DNA of 64,000 bases. It comes from Ramazzottius varieornatus. Taxonomy: Eukaryota > Tardigrada > Eutardigrada > Parachela > Ramazzottiidae. The position numbers and the translations under genes were made by a program. The stretch is from contig BDGG01000001.1 of the NCBI GenBank assembly GCA_001949185.1, positions 4,394,629-4,458,628 of the forward strand. The letters run 5' to 3'. How positions within the stretch are numbered: the first letter of the stretch is position 1; each line of letters opens with the position of its first letter. A model generated the notes under the pieces. That model saw only the letters and a list, made by a program, of their open reading frames with translations, had not been told where the DNA came from and made no database searches. Positions 11,469-23,730 of the stretch are shown piece by piece.

Positions 11469-12223
11469 CTAATCAAGGATACAAACAGAAGTATCAATCA
11501 AACAAAAGCGTGCAACTTAGCCAATCAACCAGATAACAGCAAAGGACAATCAAACGAAGGCCAACTGACGGATACCTGACGTAAGCCGATACGTCATGGT
11601 ACATTGATACGTCATGGCGGTGGGGCGTGATTAAGAACCCAAGGCTGAATGCTGATTGGGTGCTTTAGTGGTGAATCTAGTGCCACCAGGCAAACAAATC
11701 CTCCGTGATGACGTCGCATGTTTCACGTGACTGATAGCAATCACTAATCAAACCTTTTCAAATACTGAAACAAAAAATCCTGCAGGAATAGATGCTCAAT
11801 CCCTGAGAAATGCTCAACCAACGTGAATCCTTTTTCACCTTGTGCTCAGCATTCCTCGGGGATTCTGAGCATTCATTTGGAGATTGCCGTCGACCACATA
11901 ACCCATGGGTTATCATCGCAGCATAACGGCTTCCCCAGCAGCATAACGGCTTCCTGGTTGGGCCTGACAAAATAAGTGTTAAGCCAAGGCACAAATTTGA
12001 TTCGCTGCGTCCAGCTGGTTCCGTTGACACCCATTCTCGAAAGCTTATTTTGTCGTACACTGTAGCATGAGGAGAGGCTGCCACCTTTCCTGCCTCATTA
12101 CGATCGTCTATTCTGAACTTGCCCAATGTTGAATGGACCGCTGATAGCTAGTTCTATGCTACGACCGGTAAGTTAAATTTTTCTCATGGTCTGAGTGAAC
12201 GTGTACATGTTAAGAAGTAATGC
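11469..12223. other. Intergenic, no feature seen
   Basis: A 122-codon minus-strand open frame (11758-12126) has no recognisable domain and atypical composition; I do not call it a gene. ATACGTCATGG occurs twice near 11589-11615 as a short direct repeat. Confidence 0.35.
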
Positions 12224-12370
12224 GTGAAGGGCTGCGCGTCTTTACGGACATCTTTGGAACTTTCGGGAAGACCGTCGCATGGCCTGGGCAGATCTCAATG
12301 GAGTGACCTAGGTTTACGTACTGCGCATCGGGCCTTCTCGCATGGTCAAGGATCATGTACGTTTCCGGTG

Positions 12371-12721
12371 ATGTCGCACCTCAGCGCCCTACTGGACCAA
12401 ACCTCCACGGCTTTGGCCGAGTATAGTCAGACGGACGCTCGGCAGGTCTTGACCGACCTCGAGGACTACTACCTTCGCTTCTTCATCCCTTTTGTGGAAG
12501 AAGTGCGGAGTAAGATGTGTCCTGTGCAACAGGTGGCAACTGTCTTGGGAATATCAATACAAGAAGCTAGCAATCTTTTCCCGACTTCTTGTTCACGTTC
12601 AAGAACAGATTCAGTTTTGGTTCGAGAGAATAATGTAGAGGAGTTGAGAACGGTGGTTAAGGTGACTAACGGACATTCGCTGGAAGGTGATGGCTTTTCT
12701 GTAACTAATGAACCTACGTGA
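12371..12721 (+). CDS. Hypothetical helical protein
   Basis: A 116-codon open frame from ATG 12371 (MSHLSALLDQTSTALAEY) to TGA. The first half reads as amphipathic helix (ALAEYSQTDARQVLTDLEDYYLRF), then FIPFVEEVRSKMCPVQQVATVLGI, which could be a small HTH-like or helical bundle. The second half is less structured. No family recognised, no signal peptide. The frame is open upstream to 12224, but the upstream part looks non-coding. It may be a single-exon gene or one exon of a longer gene. Confidence 0.35.
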   Translation: MSHLSALLDQTSTALAEYSQTDARQVLTDLEDYYLRFFIPFVEEVRSKMCPVQQVATVLGISIQEASNLFPTSCSRSRTDSVLVRENNVEELRTVVKVTNGHSLEGDGFSVTNEPT

Positions 12722-12871
12722 AGAGAAACCTGGCCGCTTGACTTCCCAGTGTGAGTAAAGCCGTTGAAGGTCCACCGTTGACGGCTCGTAGATTTTCGTG
12801 TGGGCAGATGCCGCTTAGTAATAGCCTTAATTCGAACACGTGAAAGTTCTGGAACCTGAATTGGCGAGTGT

Positions 12872-13510
12872 CATTTCATGTTCGCTTTGTCTCCACAAGC
12901 ATCTTCTTTCGAGTTGCTTATCAACTCGACTATCACCAACACCAATGGCACCACATCAGCAGCGAGCACTTGATTGTCAAGTGTCAATAGTAATGCCACT
13001 GCCGGTGCCAATCTGACTTCTTCAAGCACCATCAGCAACAATACTGCTATTGTCAACGGTACCAGTAGCTCTACCAACAGTACCACCATCTCGACAGCAG
13101 TCAAGCAAAAATACCACCGCATCAAACGTAACGACCGTGAAAAAAACAAACATTTGCATTTGCTTGTTTTGCTAAATTTGCTTTTTCTTCTTCACGATTC
13201 CCGAATCACGGTTCTGTTCGTTAGTTCCTTAGAATCCTCACCCAAACTGCAACATCAGCCCTTTCCAGGCGAACGCATCCGGTTCCCTTCCAGGTCTGCA
13301 CCACCGTTCTCCGAGCTGACAAGGATGGAGATTGGTGATCCACCGGAAAGTCCGGATCCGGAGACTTTCGCTGCGGCAGACCAGATCGACCAGATGCGGG
13401 ATGGATCCGAGAAGGCTGCTCACGCTGCGGACGAGATCGCGATGGACGACTACCACACCGTCGATGTCGAGACGACAGAGAGCTTCAATCTGCTGTTGCG
13501 CAGCCTGTAG
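12872..13510 (+). CDS. Low-complexity hypothetical ORF
   Basis: An open frame with no good ATG start until internal positions. The first part is Asn/Ser/Thr-rich (SSSTISNNTAIVNGTSS). The end from an internal ATG at 13325 is acidic (MEIGDPPESPDPETFAAADQ). Trinucleotide-like composition on this strand and Leu/Val-rich on the other suggest low-complexity DNA, so coding status is doubtful. Confidence 0.2.
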
Positions 13511-14702
13511 TTGATAACGTGCTTGCCGAGCCTTCCACTACTTCCTGCGCGATGAAACCGGTCCTAGAAAACTTAATAGACTGACTGCGGGGCATTCCCC
13601 GGGCGATCAAGGCTGAAATCATGATCAGGGTTTCGGTTTACAAACAGGAACCCTGATTCAACCCTGATTGGTTGAACCGAACACTGTCGACTTTTCGTTG
13701 ACCATGCAGGGGTGGGCTGTGACTGATGACTCGAAAGCTATCAAGGATTTCGGCTTTTTTGCTGATTACCTGAAACGGCACCCGGTGCGAGGGGCTTTCG
13801 CGTTTTTCCAGCCTTGCGCACAGGGTGGGCTAGGGGTCTGACTTTACCTGGGATGTAATTCCGTAATTCCAGAATTTATTAAATTAAATAATCCATTAAC
13901 TAGTAAGTAGTATTTTTAAGCTTTTTAAAGATCATACTTTGGAGTCAGTACAGGCCGAAATCCAGCTGTTTGAGGAACCATGTCCTCGCGTAAATCCCGG
14001 CCGAAAAAATTGGTTGGTGACAAGATAAGTGAGTACAAGGAGCTGGTCTCACAGTTCTGGAGCCTTATAACAATACCGATACACCGATGATCAAGAAGCA
14101 GAGCCAAACCTTCACTGCTGACGACGTTAAAAAGACAAACAGACTTTTTAAATTTTTACATTTTCTTCCTCAAAGACAAATGAAACGCTCTTTCTGATTG
14201 GCCGTAGGAAGACTAGTTTTAAAAAACTACTGCAAAGTTTCTGAAAGATTACACCGCTCATGAAACAGGCTGGGCAAGGCAGCCGTAACTTCATGGAAGT
14301 TTTACTTCTTCCCGTTCGGGTTTCAGAATTTACCAGGTCATAGGTTTTTTTCGTTTGGATTTGAAACGCACTGCACTCGAACCGCGGTCGAAGAACAAAA
14401 ATCTTCGCTAAAAGCTGTTTTACTCCGAACATTCACAGGTTGGGAAAAGAGCGATTTCACCGGCCGCGAGCCAATGTAATATGTTTGCCGGCAAAGACAG
14501 CTAGTAGTGTAACAGTACGATCTGCCTGGCTGGCGGTGACGAAATATTTTAGTTAGAGAACGCGTATGATGAGGCAAGCCAAAAAATGTAACATCATGAT
14601 TGAATTTGACGTGCAAAATCATGCTCGATCAACCGAACGGTACAGTAGCCCTTGCGTCATCATACAGGGCGCATTTCTGCGGTTTACCACATCGATGAGT
14701 CG
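13511..14702. other. Intergenic, no feature seen
   Basis: No protein-like frame on either strand. A short imperfect hairpin (AGGGTT/AACCCT) lies near 13626-13655. The rest is AT-rich. Confidence 0.35.
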
Positions 14703-16434
14703 TCAAAGCTTTGCTGTAGTGGCGCCACCGCCTTGTAAATGTTTCAACAACATGTTGAGTGTTTCAGGGTCTATGTGGCTGAGAGGAATCGTTATGGGTA
14801 CTCCCAGGACGTTCGCTGTCAGGTTCGGCCCGGCTACCGAGAAGGAGAGGAGGCTGACTGGACCTTGCGGCAACGGATCATTGGCGAAGGGTCCGGCGAA
14901 TGGTGGAATGGCTTGGCTTGACATCCGAGATGTCAGAGGTGTCGTTGTGGTGCTGAGCTCGTCGTATGCAATGTCGATCTCAGTGTTTGGGGTTCCCGTA
15001 TTCGGGACTTGCGATGAAGTTCCGTCCATGGTGACTGTCCCTCCATCCAGAGCACTCTCCTCGCTGGGTCGGTTGTCGAAAATATAAGCGTCTGTGCTCG
15101 TAAATGGCAATGAGGATCTTGTTGTCCACTGAACATAGAATGCTTCGCCGTTAGCCGAATCGCGATGAACTGACGGGTTCGTTATGGCTCCATTGGTGGG
15201 CGTCGTGGTGGATGTCGTTGTCGGTGAGAATGACGGCGGGAAAAAGTCTGGAGAGAAGCTGGGTTGGTACATGTAACCTGTGGTGGGCAGAGTGGCAAGC
15301 AAGGTTGCACCGAGTGGGTCTTCCGGGTACACACTGTAGGGATTGGGAAATCCACTATCGGTTGGCAGTGAAGGATTTCGGGTAGATGAAGTATCTCTTG
15401 GCGCAGTTGGCTGATTCATCGGCCGAGCTGGTGCAAAGGCTGCTCTCGTGGTACCTCTGGCCGGAGAGCTTGTTCTTGGACTTGTTCGGGGAGTGGAAGT
15501 GGTTGGCCGAGGAGTTGTTACCGGGGAGCGGGTGGCAGAAGTGGCGGAAGTGGCGGAAGTGGCAGAAGTGGAAGGAGCGACGCGGATAGGGTTGGTGAGA
15601 ACTAGGATTCTCGAAGTGGTAGAAGAATTCGGTGGGGAGGTCGTTAGCAGTTCGGGGGTGATTCCCACCCTCACAATGTCCAGTGGGGATAGAGTCGACA
15701 TAGTGGAGGAGGTCACCGTCGTTTGTAAGGCTCGGACAGCGCTCTGGAACCCAGTATATACCATGTTTCCACGAGCGCTGTGCATCACGATCTCACCTGT
15801 GGCTCGGTTGGGAGCTGTGTCAGCAACTGCGTATATCAAACGCTTTGTTGCATCCTGGAACAACGGAGATAATAAAAAAATTCCGAAAAATTTACTACGA
15901 GAACATCTACCAACTTTACAGCTTGCCATCCGAGATTTGGTGAATACAGACTTCCATACATACGAGAAACGAGTAGTCGTTAGGATCCGGGGAGATTAAC
16001 TTCCGGGTTGTCCGTATCAATGTATGCGTTGCGTTCTGTCTTCCTCCAAGACGTTGCCAGTTTTGCGTCCGATCCAGAGTCAAGTTCACCGTCAGAGTGC
16101 TTGGATTCGCAATAATGTATCTGTCTTGGGCGTAGACTGTCAAGGACGCGGGATCGACCCAGGTGAAGACGACATCGGAAGAGTCCATGTGTCCATCTGG
16201 CGAGAGACCGAAAGCAATCCAGCCGCGCGTCTGCGCCTCTAATTCCAGCACAAGATCTGTCAAGTTGACTCGCCACCGCATCACCAATATCGGTGAAGTT
16301 GGTGGACCCAAAAGAAGAACTTGGTTCGGAAGTTCTTGGCAAAACGTGTTCCGAATGGATATTCCCGCTATAGTGAAGAGAATTATTAAACACGGGCTCC
16401 AAATTACCGACGGCATTTCACTGCCAGCGTCCAA
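14703..16434 (-). CDS. DOMON-domain protein with Ser/Thr/Pro-rich region
   Basis: Two exons, 15964-16434 and 14703-15854, join in phase 0 with GT-AG ends and give 540 residues. The N-terminus has a hydrophobic signal sequence (IWSPCLIILFTIAGISI). Residues about 45-155 form a DOMON domain, the beta-sandwich that binds haem or sugar in dopamine beta-monooxygenase relatives: WRVNLTDLVLELEAQTRGWIAFGLSPDG, MDSSDVVFTWV, DRYI, LDRTQNW. Exon 2 continues the fold (RLIYAVADT) and becomes a mucin-like linker with ATSATSATS repeats and many Thr/Pro. There is no copper-monooxygenase domain or clear C-terminal membrane helix, so it is probably secreted or in the cell surface matrix. Family members of this layout are often uncharacterised; ligand unknown. 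Confidence 0.75.
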
Positions 16435-17237
16435 ACTGAGTCTTCTAACAAAAGATTTGCCTATACATCTGATGCAGCGGACTGGCAGGTTGGGATAAAT
16501 GGAGTTTCAGCACAATGTCATGCCGGGCAACTCAGCACGGGAAAAAGAATACTTGGAAAGCGCGTTATTGTTATTGTTACAAATAAACGGTGTAGTGTTT
16601 ATCTTAGTTCGTCTGGACTGACTTTGCTTCTTTTCTTAACTATGCTGCCATTCTTTCGCAACGACCAAAACACATTACAGCCATTGAGAAGTTACCGCTG
16701 TTTTCACGCCGTTTGCCAGCAAAGCGTAGGGGTAAAGACGGGCGTTTACATTATGCACGTTTTATCGCAATGGAGCGAGTCCGCATGCATGACGTCACAG
16801 AAAGTTCCAGATCACTTTTATACCCTTCCCACAAGCGATCATATTTCCAGTAAAATTTCGATGCAGTTGGACCACCTTAGATCGAAAATCTGTATCACAA
16901 ATATTGTGTACCAGGGGAGAAACAAGAGGTAGTAGACTACCAGAGTTAGTTAGACAGAGAGACCGACGTAGTTAGTGGCAATAAATAGAAATTGGAACGT
17001 GGTACAACCACTTACAAACGAGAAACCAGTCAACAAGGAGACCAATGGTACAAAAGAGCTGCTGTTGAATGCAGAGAGCCACCAAGTACAATCAAAGGAC
17101 AGTGGGCAGTACGAGCCGGGAAGGATCTTCTACTCCCTCCAGACCCGCACGACTGGCTGCCATTCTGGCGAAAGACATGGAAAAGGGGTAAAATTACTGT
17201 AGAAAGAGTACGTCGTACATCTCATAAAGGACTTTAT
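16435..17237. other. Intergenic between DOMON gene and DGK
   Basis: Lies between the 5' end of the DOMON gene and the 3' end of DGK, so should hold the DOMON promoter. An open frame on the plus strand (16992-17699) is antisense to the last DGK exons and not taken as a gene. Confidence 0.4.
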
Positions 17238-20200
17238 CTATCTCTTGATCGGAAGATTGTGAGAAGGCAACGAAGGAACGGGAATGGAGACGACCGTGGT
17301 GGTGGTCCCATCGGGCGACTGCAGACTGGGCGCCGATATCAGGATATTGTGATCCTTATCTTTGGACTTGAAGAAATTCATGAAGCTCATCTTGCTGTCG
17401 GTGGGAGGACCCATCAGAACCGGCACTTGGTTCTTGTGCGTGATGTGAATCGTACAGGGAGGCTGCATCCAGGGTTCGCCGTCTATCTGCATGGGAAATC
17501 TCTTCCTCGTTCTACAAAAAAAACACCAAATCCACATTTCAATAGGACAAGTTCGTCCAGACGAGTGCGTGTATGGACCGCAATGTTTCTTACCGAATTA
17601 CAACAGAGGAACACTGGGCCAAACGCCGACCAGACGAGCGAAGACCAGCTCGCACCTGTCCAGCATGCATGGCACCTTCCATCCCAACCACTTCTATAAG
17701 TTTATCACCGATGTCTGAAAAAAAACGCTGATGCGAAAGTCCATCGTCCGTTGGTTTCGGGAAGAGGTCCCTGCTAAATAACACTCTTTTACCTTGTATG
17801 GCAAAGTGAAGGTCCATAGAAGACAGACTGACAGACGAGCCTTGTTCCATCCAATCTTTCTGTTTCCTACTGGAGCCCGGCGACTTTACTCTCTTCTTGT
17901 GCGCTGCGCCTTCACCCCACAGGTTACATCCGCCGTAGATGGAAGGAATGTTCAACAAGGCGATGCCTTCTAAGGGAGGATACTTGTTGGCCAGATCGAG
18001 CGAAACCCCATCACACTGCAAACCACAGTGAGTTAGTGAGTTCCCAGTCCAATATTTTGGAAGTAGAATCTATACCATAATATCAATTTCTTCGTGCAGG
18101 CGTTTACAGGTGGCGCTGAATGTCTCGGAAGTACCAAACTCGAAGTACCAAAGCTTATTCTTCATTCGACTATTAAACCTTTCCGGATGTTTTTCCCTCA
18201 TGACGTGGAAGCGATGTGCGATTGAGGCATCCACCCCGATGGAGAAGTAGTTGTTGATGATATTGTAGGGAATGGGATCGCCGGGTTCGTCATCCGTTGA
18301 CTCACTGGGTTCGCTGAATTCAATATGCCACCTGTCCATGGCCACCACTTGACTCTTCTCCAACTTCTTCAAAACTTTGTTGAGCGACTCGCCTTCATAG
18401 CCTCCACCCCACCGAAGACATCGAGCCAAGTCGTTACCTGCAGAGCGAACCATTGTTATTTACTTTTAGTTCTTTTCTATTTAACTGTAATTCTTATTGT
18501 TTCATATTGTTTGGCAGCAGATATCTTGCCTGTTCCCAGAGGAAGGACGGCCACGGGCGGCTTGTAATTTAGATGAAGTTTGTCGATAGCATCGAGGACC
18601 CATCCCACCGTGCCATCCCCTCCACAAGTGAGGATGCGAAAGTTAGGCACGTCCTTGAAGAACTGGAGACCCGCGTTGGGGCCATTGCGACCCAGATCGT
18701 ACACCTGACGAGGATTCAGCAAATACTGAAATTTCCGCAGTATCCGTGCACCTTGCTTCCCACCGGATTTCCGATTGATGAAGACTAGCAATGGATGCGA
18801 GCCGATCAACGGGGTAACTTGGAAAGAGGTGGGGACACCATTGGCGGCCTCCTCTGTTTGCGAGGCTACAACAGACGATCACGTTTCAGTTGATACCTGA
18901 TCAAATTTGCACTTGACTTCCACTCTTCCCGTTAAACCCACATCTCTTCTAGGAATTCGTTGCACTATTTGGTAAAGCAGAAAACCCTCTTTGGATTCTA
19001 ACAGTCATACGCGCCATCGAGCTGCACACATAGCTATATTGTGACATGTGAGTATACAGGTGCCTGAGAGCAGCCACCTACTTCCGCCGACCTGTTGTTT
19101 GACTTCGGACTCAATGAATTCCGCCTTTGAGGAGTGACTTCGACGTAAAACAAAGCCCGGAGGTAGATTCGAATTGATATGCGTTAGGTAGCGTTTTTGT
19201 GATTTACCTTCTGAGGCTTGAGAGGAGCCAGGTGAGACCATGCCATGTAAGGCAGATTCGGACTTGGCAAGTCCCATCTTCTTCTGAGGCATCAACGGCA
19301 TGGACCTCTGCCTTTCCAGCACCGACGGACACACTGCTGTCGGAGGAACAATGTGATCCCTCAACTCACCCAACGTACATTCAGGCTTGACTTGAGAGGC
19401 GCACTTGTTGTGCAAAGTGAGCTGGCACCACCGACAATGCAGTCCGGTGATCCCATTGTAGGTCTTGATGCTCTTCTTGCATCTCGAACACTTTGCGGGA
19501 CAGTTGCCTTCGACCCAGTGATGCAGCATACTCTCGGCCTTCTTCTTGGACTTGACGTAGGTGGCTATGCAGTTGGCAGGTGCGCGGGCCGCGCATCGTT
19601 CGTGGACGGTGTACTTGCAGAAGGAACAGGACAGACCTTGCTTACCGAAGCCCACCAGCATGTTTAGGCACAGGTTGCAGTATGCGGGCTTGTTGAAATG
19701 CTTCAATCTCCATACGTGAACACCGTCATCTTTGACATTCTGCAGCAACAAACAACCAGAATCATCATACAGAAAGTCCCAGCCGGAAACTGCGTCGAAG
19801 GACTCAGATTCCGTGGAGGAACGATCACCACAAAGATCCATCATAGATAGCGAGTACATTTTGCGATACGAAAGCTCAATTTTGAAAACTGAACCGGAAG
19901 TGTGAAGAAAGTGAAAAGCCGATGGCGGTATTTCACTAGACAGGAAGCCTCAAGATAAGAAAACTGTCACGACGACCATTGTTGAACAACAACTGGCGTC
20001 ATGAACCGGACTTGACACTCTCACTTGTCGTCTGAACATAATTCGAGTCAATCAAAATAAATGGAAGCCTACTATACTAATTGCCACGCATAGTTTCCGT
20101 GGTTCACCGTAAACCATAAGAGTCCTGCCGGTATGGCCGGAATCCAGAAGAAAACTACCACTAGGCTCAGAACAACAACAATAATCGTTTGAAAAACGAA

Positions 20201-23200
20201 GCTGGTAGTAAAAGAAAGAAAGAAGGAAAGAAAGAAGACCCACCGTGTCGAGACCCAGAAGCACCAAGAGCGGTATGGTCGTCAGTCCCCCACGTTTCCA
20301 TTCGTCCAACGACACGCTACCATCACCATCATAGTCAATCTCCAGCATCATTTCCCTCAGAATCTAAAGAAGAGAACCGAGCCCATTCAACAAGCGCACA
20401 CCAGAGTCTGTACACTATGAAACATGCGGTGAAGAAGGTGGAGTAAAAGCAGTCATTGCGAGGAAGCGTCGAAACAGCCTTCAAAGGTCTATGGAAAGTA
20501 AACACAGGTGACTAACCGGTCTTAGTTCGGTTACGTCCCACCCTAGGTATTCCGCCACGGTCATCATTTGGTTCACAATGCATTCGAGCTCGTGAGAGTC
20601 CAAGACACCGTTCCCGTCGCCATCGTACAGCCGGAACATGAATTCCAGCTTGTCTTCGGGCCGACCGCCTTCTAGCAGCGACAAGTAGCAGACGATATCC
20701 TTCAGCGAGATCTACAAAAGCAAGTTAGCATGACTCGATGAGCAAGTAATTTTTCGATGACGTATTTGTAGGTGTTATTAGTATAACTGGACCAATAGAG
20801 GTGTCAAGTTAGTGCGGTTAATCGAGATTTATCATGGCTGCTGTCAGCACTTCAAAGACACTGATTAAAAAAGCGGTCACCTTCTTGTAACTAATATTAG
20901 CCACCGATTTTGAGCGCGAAATGAAAAAGTATCGCACTCGGAAGTAGCTGTTTATTGAACGGGCTTCTGTCAATATCCTGTTAGGGTCGCGTCAGCAAAT
21001 AGGAAACCTTTTGTGTTCACAAAGTATTCTCATTCACCTTCCGATGACCGAACAAACTCTTCCGCTCACGCCATATCCAAACGTAGGCTAATCGGCTTAC
21101 CTCATCAAAAACCGCTTTCAGAAATTTTGTAGATTTTTTGTGATGTCGCATCTCATACGTGAGTTCGGCAAAAATAGCCGACCGCCGGACAGGATAGTTT
21201 TCCCAAACGGCGCACGTCTTCCGTGTTGTTGGCTGAAGCATGCGCCACTTCGGAAAATTATCTAGTCGAACTTTTCTTAATTGTGTGCCTAGGACCTGGG
21301 TCCCATATTTCAAATGTCTTTCAATTAATTGTGTTCGCCGTCTTTTCAGGTTGGTTTGAGTTGTCATCACTTACCCGAACAGTGTTGATGTCGATAGATT
21401 GAGCAAAGCTGGAAATTGACAGGCGGCTGCCTTGCGAGTGTGACTTGAAGAGAAGTCCCGTAATAGACTGTCGAACTTGACTCAGTCGCGGGTGATCAAG
21501 ACGATCAATGTCAAGGCCTACAAAATTTAATAGCTTTATTAGAAAGTGTCAGACAAAGCGGATACGATTTTAAAGACAAACTGATAAAAGGAGAGTGCTT
21601 ACTGCCTTGGCGAAAGTTTCCCTCAGCAGACAGCGTCACGGTCTTTTTGAGCAACGGATGGACTAGTTTCCGGGTAGGACTCGGTAAAGACTTCTCGCTA
21701 GGTGGCGTGTCGAAGCTATCGGCTTGCGTGATCGTAACTGCGGGATGGTTGCTCGAGCCCTGACTGCCGGCACGCGTTCGGTTCCCTTCGGAACTCTGCA
21801 AGGATCCACGGTGAACTTTGGTCTGGATTCGCTCGGCAAAATTGTGCACTCGTTCCGAGAAAGCGAGCCATTTTCCATCGCCAGTCCCTTCAAGAACGCA
21901 CTGTTAATATTGAACGACCGTGCCAATATCATTAAGAGATAGGCAAACCGCGAGTGGTAATCTTCATAAACCGGAATACACGAACCCTATTGTAAGTGCA
22001 GAGCACATCGTATGCAGGTGGGTGAAAGCCTGAAGCTCGTTACAAACAAACAAGGCTTGCTTTCGATCAACATCCGATCGGCGAAACAAGCACGATTATC
22101 TTATCCTTAGATAAAGGTTGATGATTACCTGGATTGGGAGAGCGATCGAAGGAGTTCAGGCTCGAGTGGAGATCAATATTGACGGAACCCTGGGAAGGTC
22201 TGTGGTTCTGCGCTGCGGAGTTCGGTATCCACACCAAGTCCTTGTGAACGAGGTTGTGGTCGGCGGAACTGATGGACTGGGACTTCGGTTTTGAGAAGGG
22301 AAAGGTGTAGGAAGTGGGCGCAGAAGAAGGCTGGGGAGGCAAGTTCGGCCGCCGGACAAACGACAGGAACAAATGGCGGCAGAGTTCTTCGGGTACTTCC
22401 ACGTCCAAATATGTCTGCATGAACAGCTGGAACCCTTCATAATCGATCGTCTGTCAAACAAAGTCACAAAATTATTTTTAGACGCCGTAAGTTGAAAAAC
22501 ACGTTTTCCACACCGGCCGAAGAAAACGAAGTATTCGATTCAAGATTCGGGTTTTTATTATGACAACACTACGTTTGAAGGAAAGAGACTAACTCGGCCA
22601 CATCAAAAACCCTCAGCTGCACTGGCGATATCCCAGGGTGGCCGACTCACCCTCCTCGCGCAGCTAACATGGTTCTGCAGATTATATTTGATTCTTAATC
22701 GAATAATTAGATGTTATCATATTATCATTTGAAAAAGTTGAGACATGCAGGGCGCGATGGAAAAACTTGAATTAAAAATTCCAAGAGAAGAAACGGACAG
22801 CCACAGACCGAAAGAAGGTAACTTGCACATACGGTGTGGGTCAGGCCATCTAGCATATCCCGACTCGGATAATGAGACTGTGCGACCTCATGTTCGAGGG
22901 TTTGCCAGTCGAGACCAATATCCTGGGTTTCATCGATGTTAGAAAGAGAAGCTTTTGCCACAGAGCCACCGCCAGCCTTAAGATTGAACTTTGACGTAGC
23001 AGCATCAGCTCTCGTGACTTCATCACCGTCGTACTACGGACAAAAAGCGAAAGACACCCAAGTTGCATTCGGCATTCAGTAAACCATCGACAGGGGATGC
23101 ACGTTACATTAGCGGAAACAGCAAGCCAGTGCATGGAGAAATCATCAAGAGACGATTGTGTCGCACAGAAAGGCGCCTCACGCAGGCCAAGGAAAACATG

Positions 23201-23730
23201 CATAGATAAAAGGACTACAGTGTATCGCATGTCACGGTCGATAGGAAGACAATCACCACAAGGAAGGCCAACTATCTCCATAGGAGTAATTAAACACCGG
23301 CAGATACTTCACGCAAGGCCAAATCATCATACCATAAAATATCACACAAAATCAAAAACGGTAAATTAGGATAAAAGTAAAAACGCACGAAAATAAAGTT
23401 TAAACTATAACTGCATGAATATTTTTGTATAAGATACCTCGTCTTCGCTTTTGTATTTGGCAAGGAGCCCCTTATCGTTGAATTCTTCCAGCACATCCTT
23501 AATTTTTCTCGGTGAATCTGCAGACAAGGAAATAGTGTTTCCGTTAAGCTGAGTGATGGTGAGCGACGCAAATGGTGATGAAAAAGACCGGAAGACAAAC
23601 CTGATTGGTAATCTTGAAGCTGTTGAAATTCAGCTGGACTCAATTTCTGCCAGCGCAAGTCCACCCCCGAATCAGCGGCGGAAGCGATGCCAGCTGACGT
23701 CGGTGTCAGCGATTTCCGACTGAGCAACAT
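17238..23730 (-). CDS. Type I (EF-hand) diacylglycerol kinase
   Basis: Phosphorylates diacylglycerol to phosphatidic acid, ending DAG/PKC signalling; this class is Ca2+-regulated. Domain order matches animal DGK alpha/beta/gamma. Recoverin-homology N-terminus: about 23604-23730 ([13 protein letters not shown]), 23438-23520 ([17 protein letters not shown]), 22130-22451 ([16 protein letters not shown]). Two EF-hands: 20530-20680 ([14 protein letters not shown]) and 20246-20350 ([13 protein letters not shown]). Two C1 fingers, 19390-19740 ([31 protein letters not shown]). Catalytic domain: 18533-18830 ([15 protein letters not shown] loop [14 protein letters not shown]), 18079-18439 ([15 protein letters not shown]) and 17594-18016 ([10 protein letters not shown]). 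The C-terminus ([10 protein letters not shown]) ends at 17238. The start ATG 23730 opens [14 protein letters not shown]. Key catalytic residues look intact. An inserted Ser-rich segment (21603-21940) is specific to this gene. Confidence 0.88.
21204..21250 (-). repeat. Intronic palindromic repeat, copy 3
   Basis: Arms CGGCGCACGT and ATGCGCCACTT, centre GTGTTGTTGGCTGAAG. It lies in the DGK intron between the exon at about 21377-21518 and the first EF-hand exon near 20713, on the DGK sense strand by consensus orientation. Confidence 0.75.

Noticed and set aside
16992-17699. Plus-strand 235-codon open frame
   Set aside because: Antisense to the last exons of DGK, whose protein is clearly conserved; no ATG context or domain.
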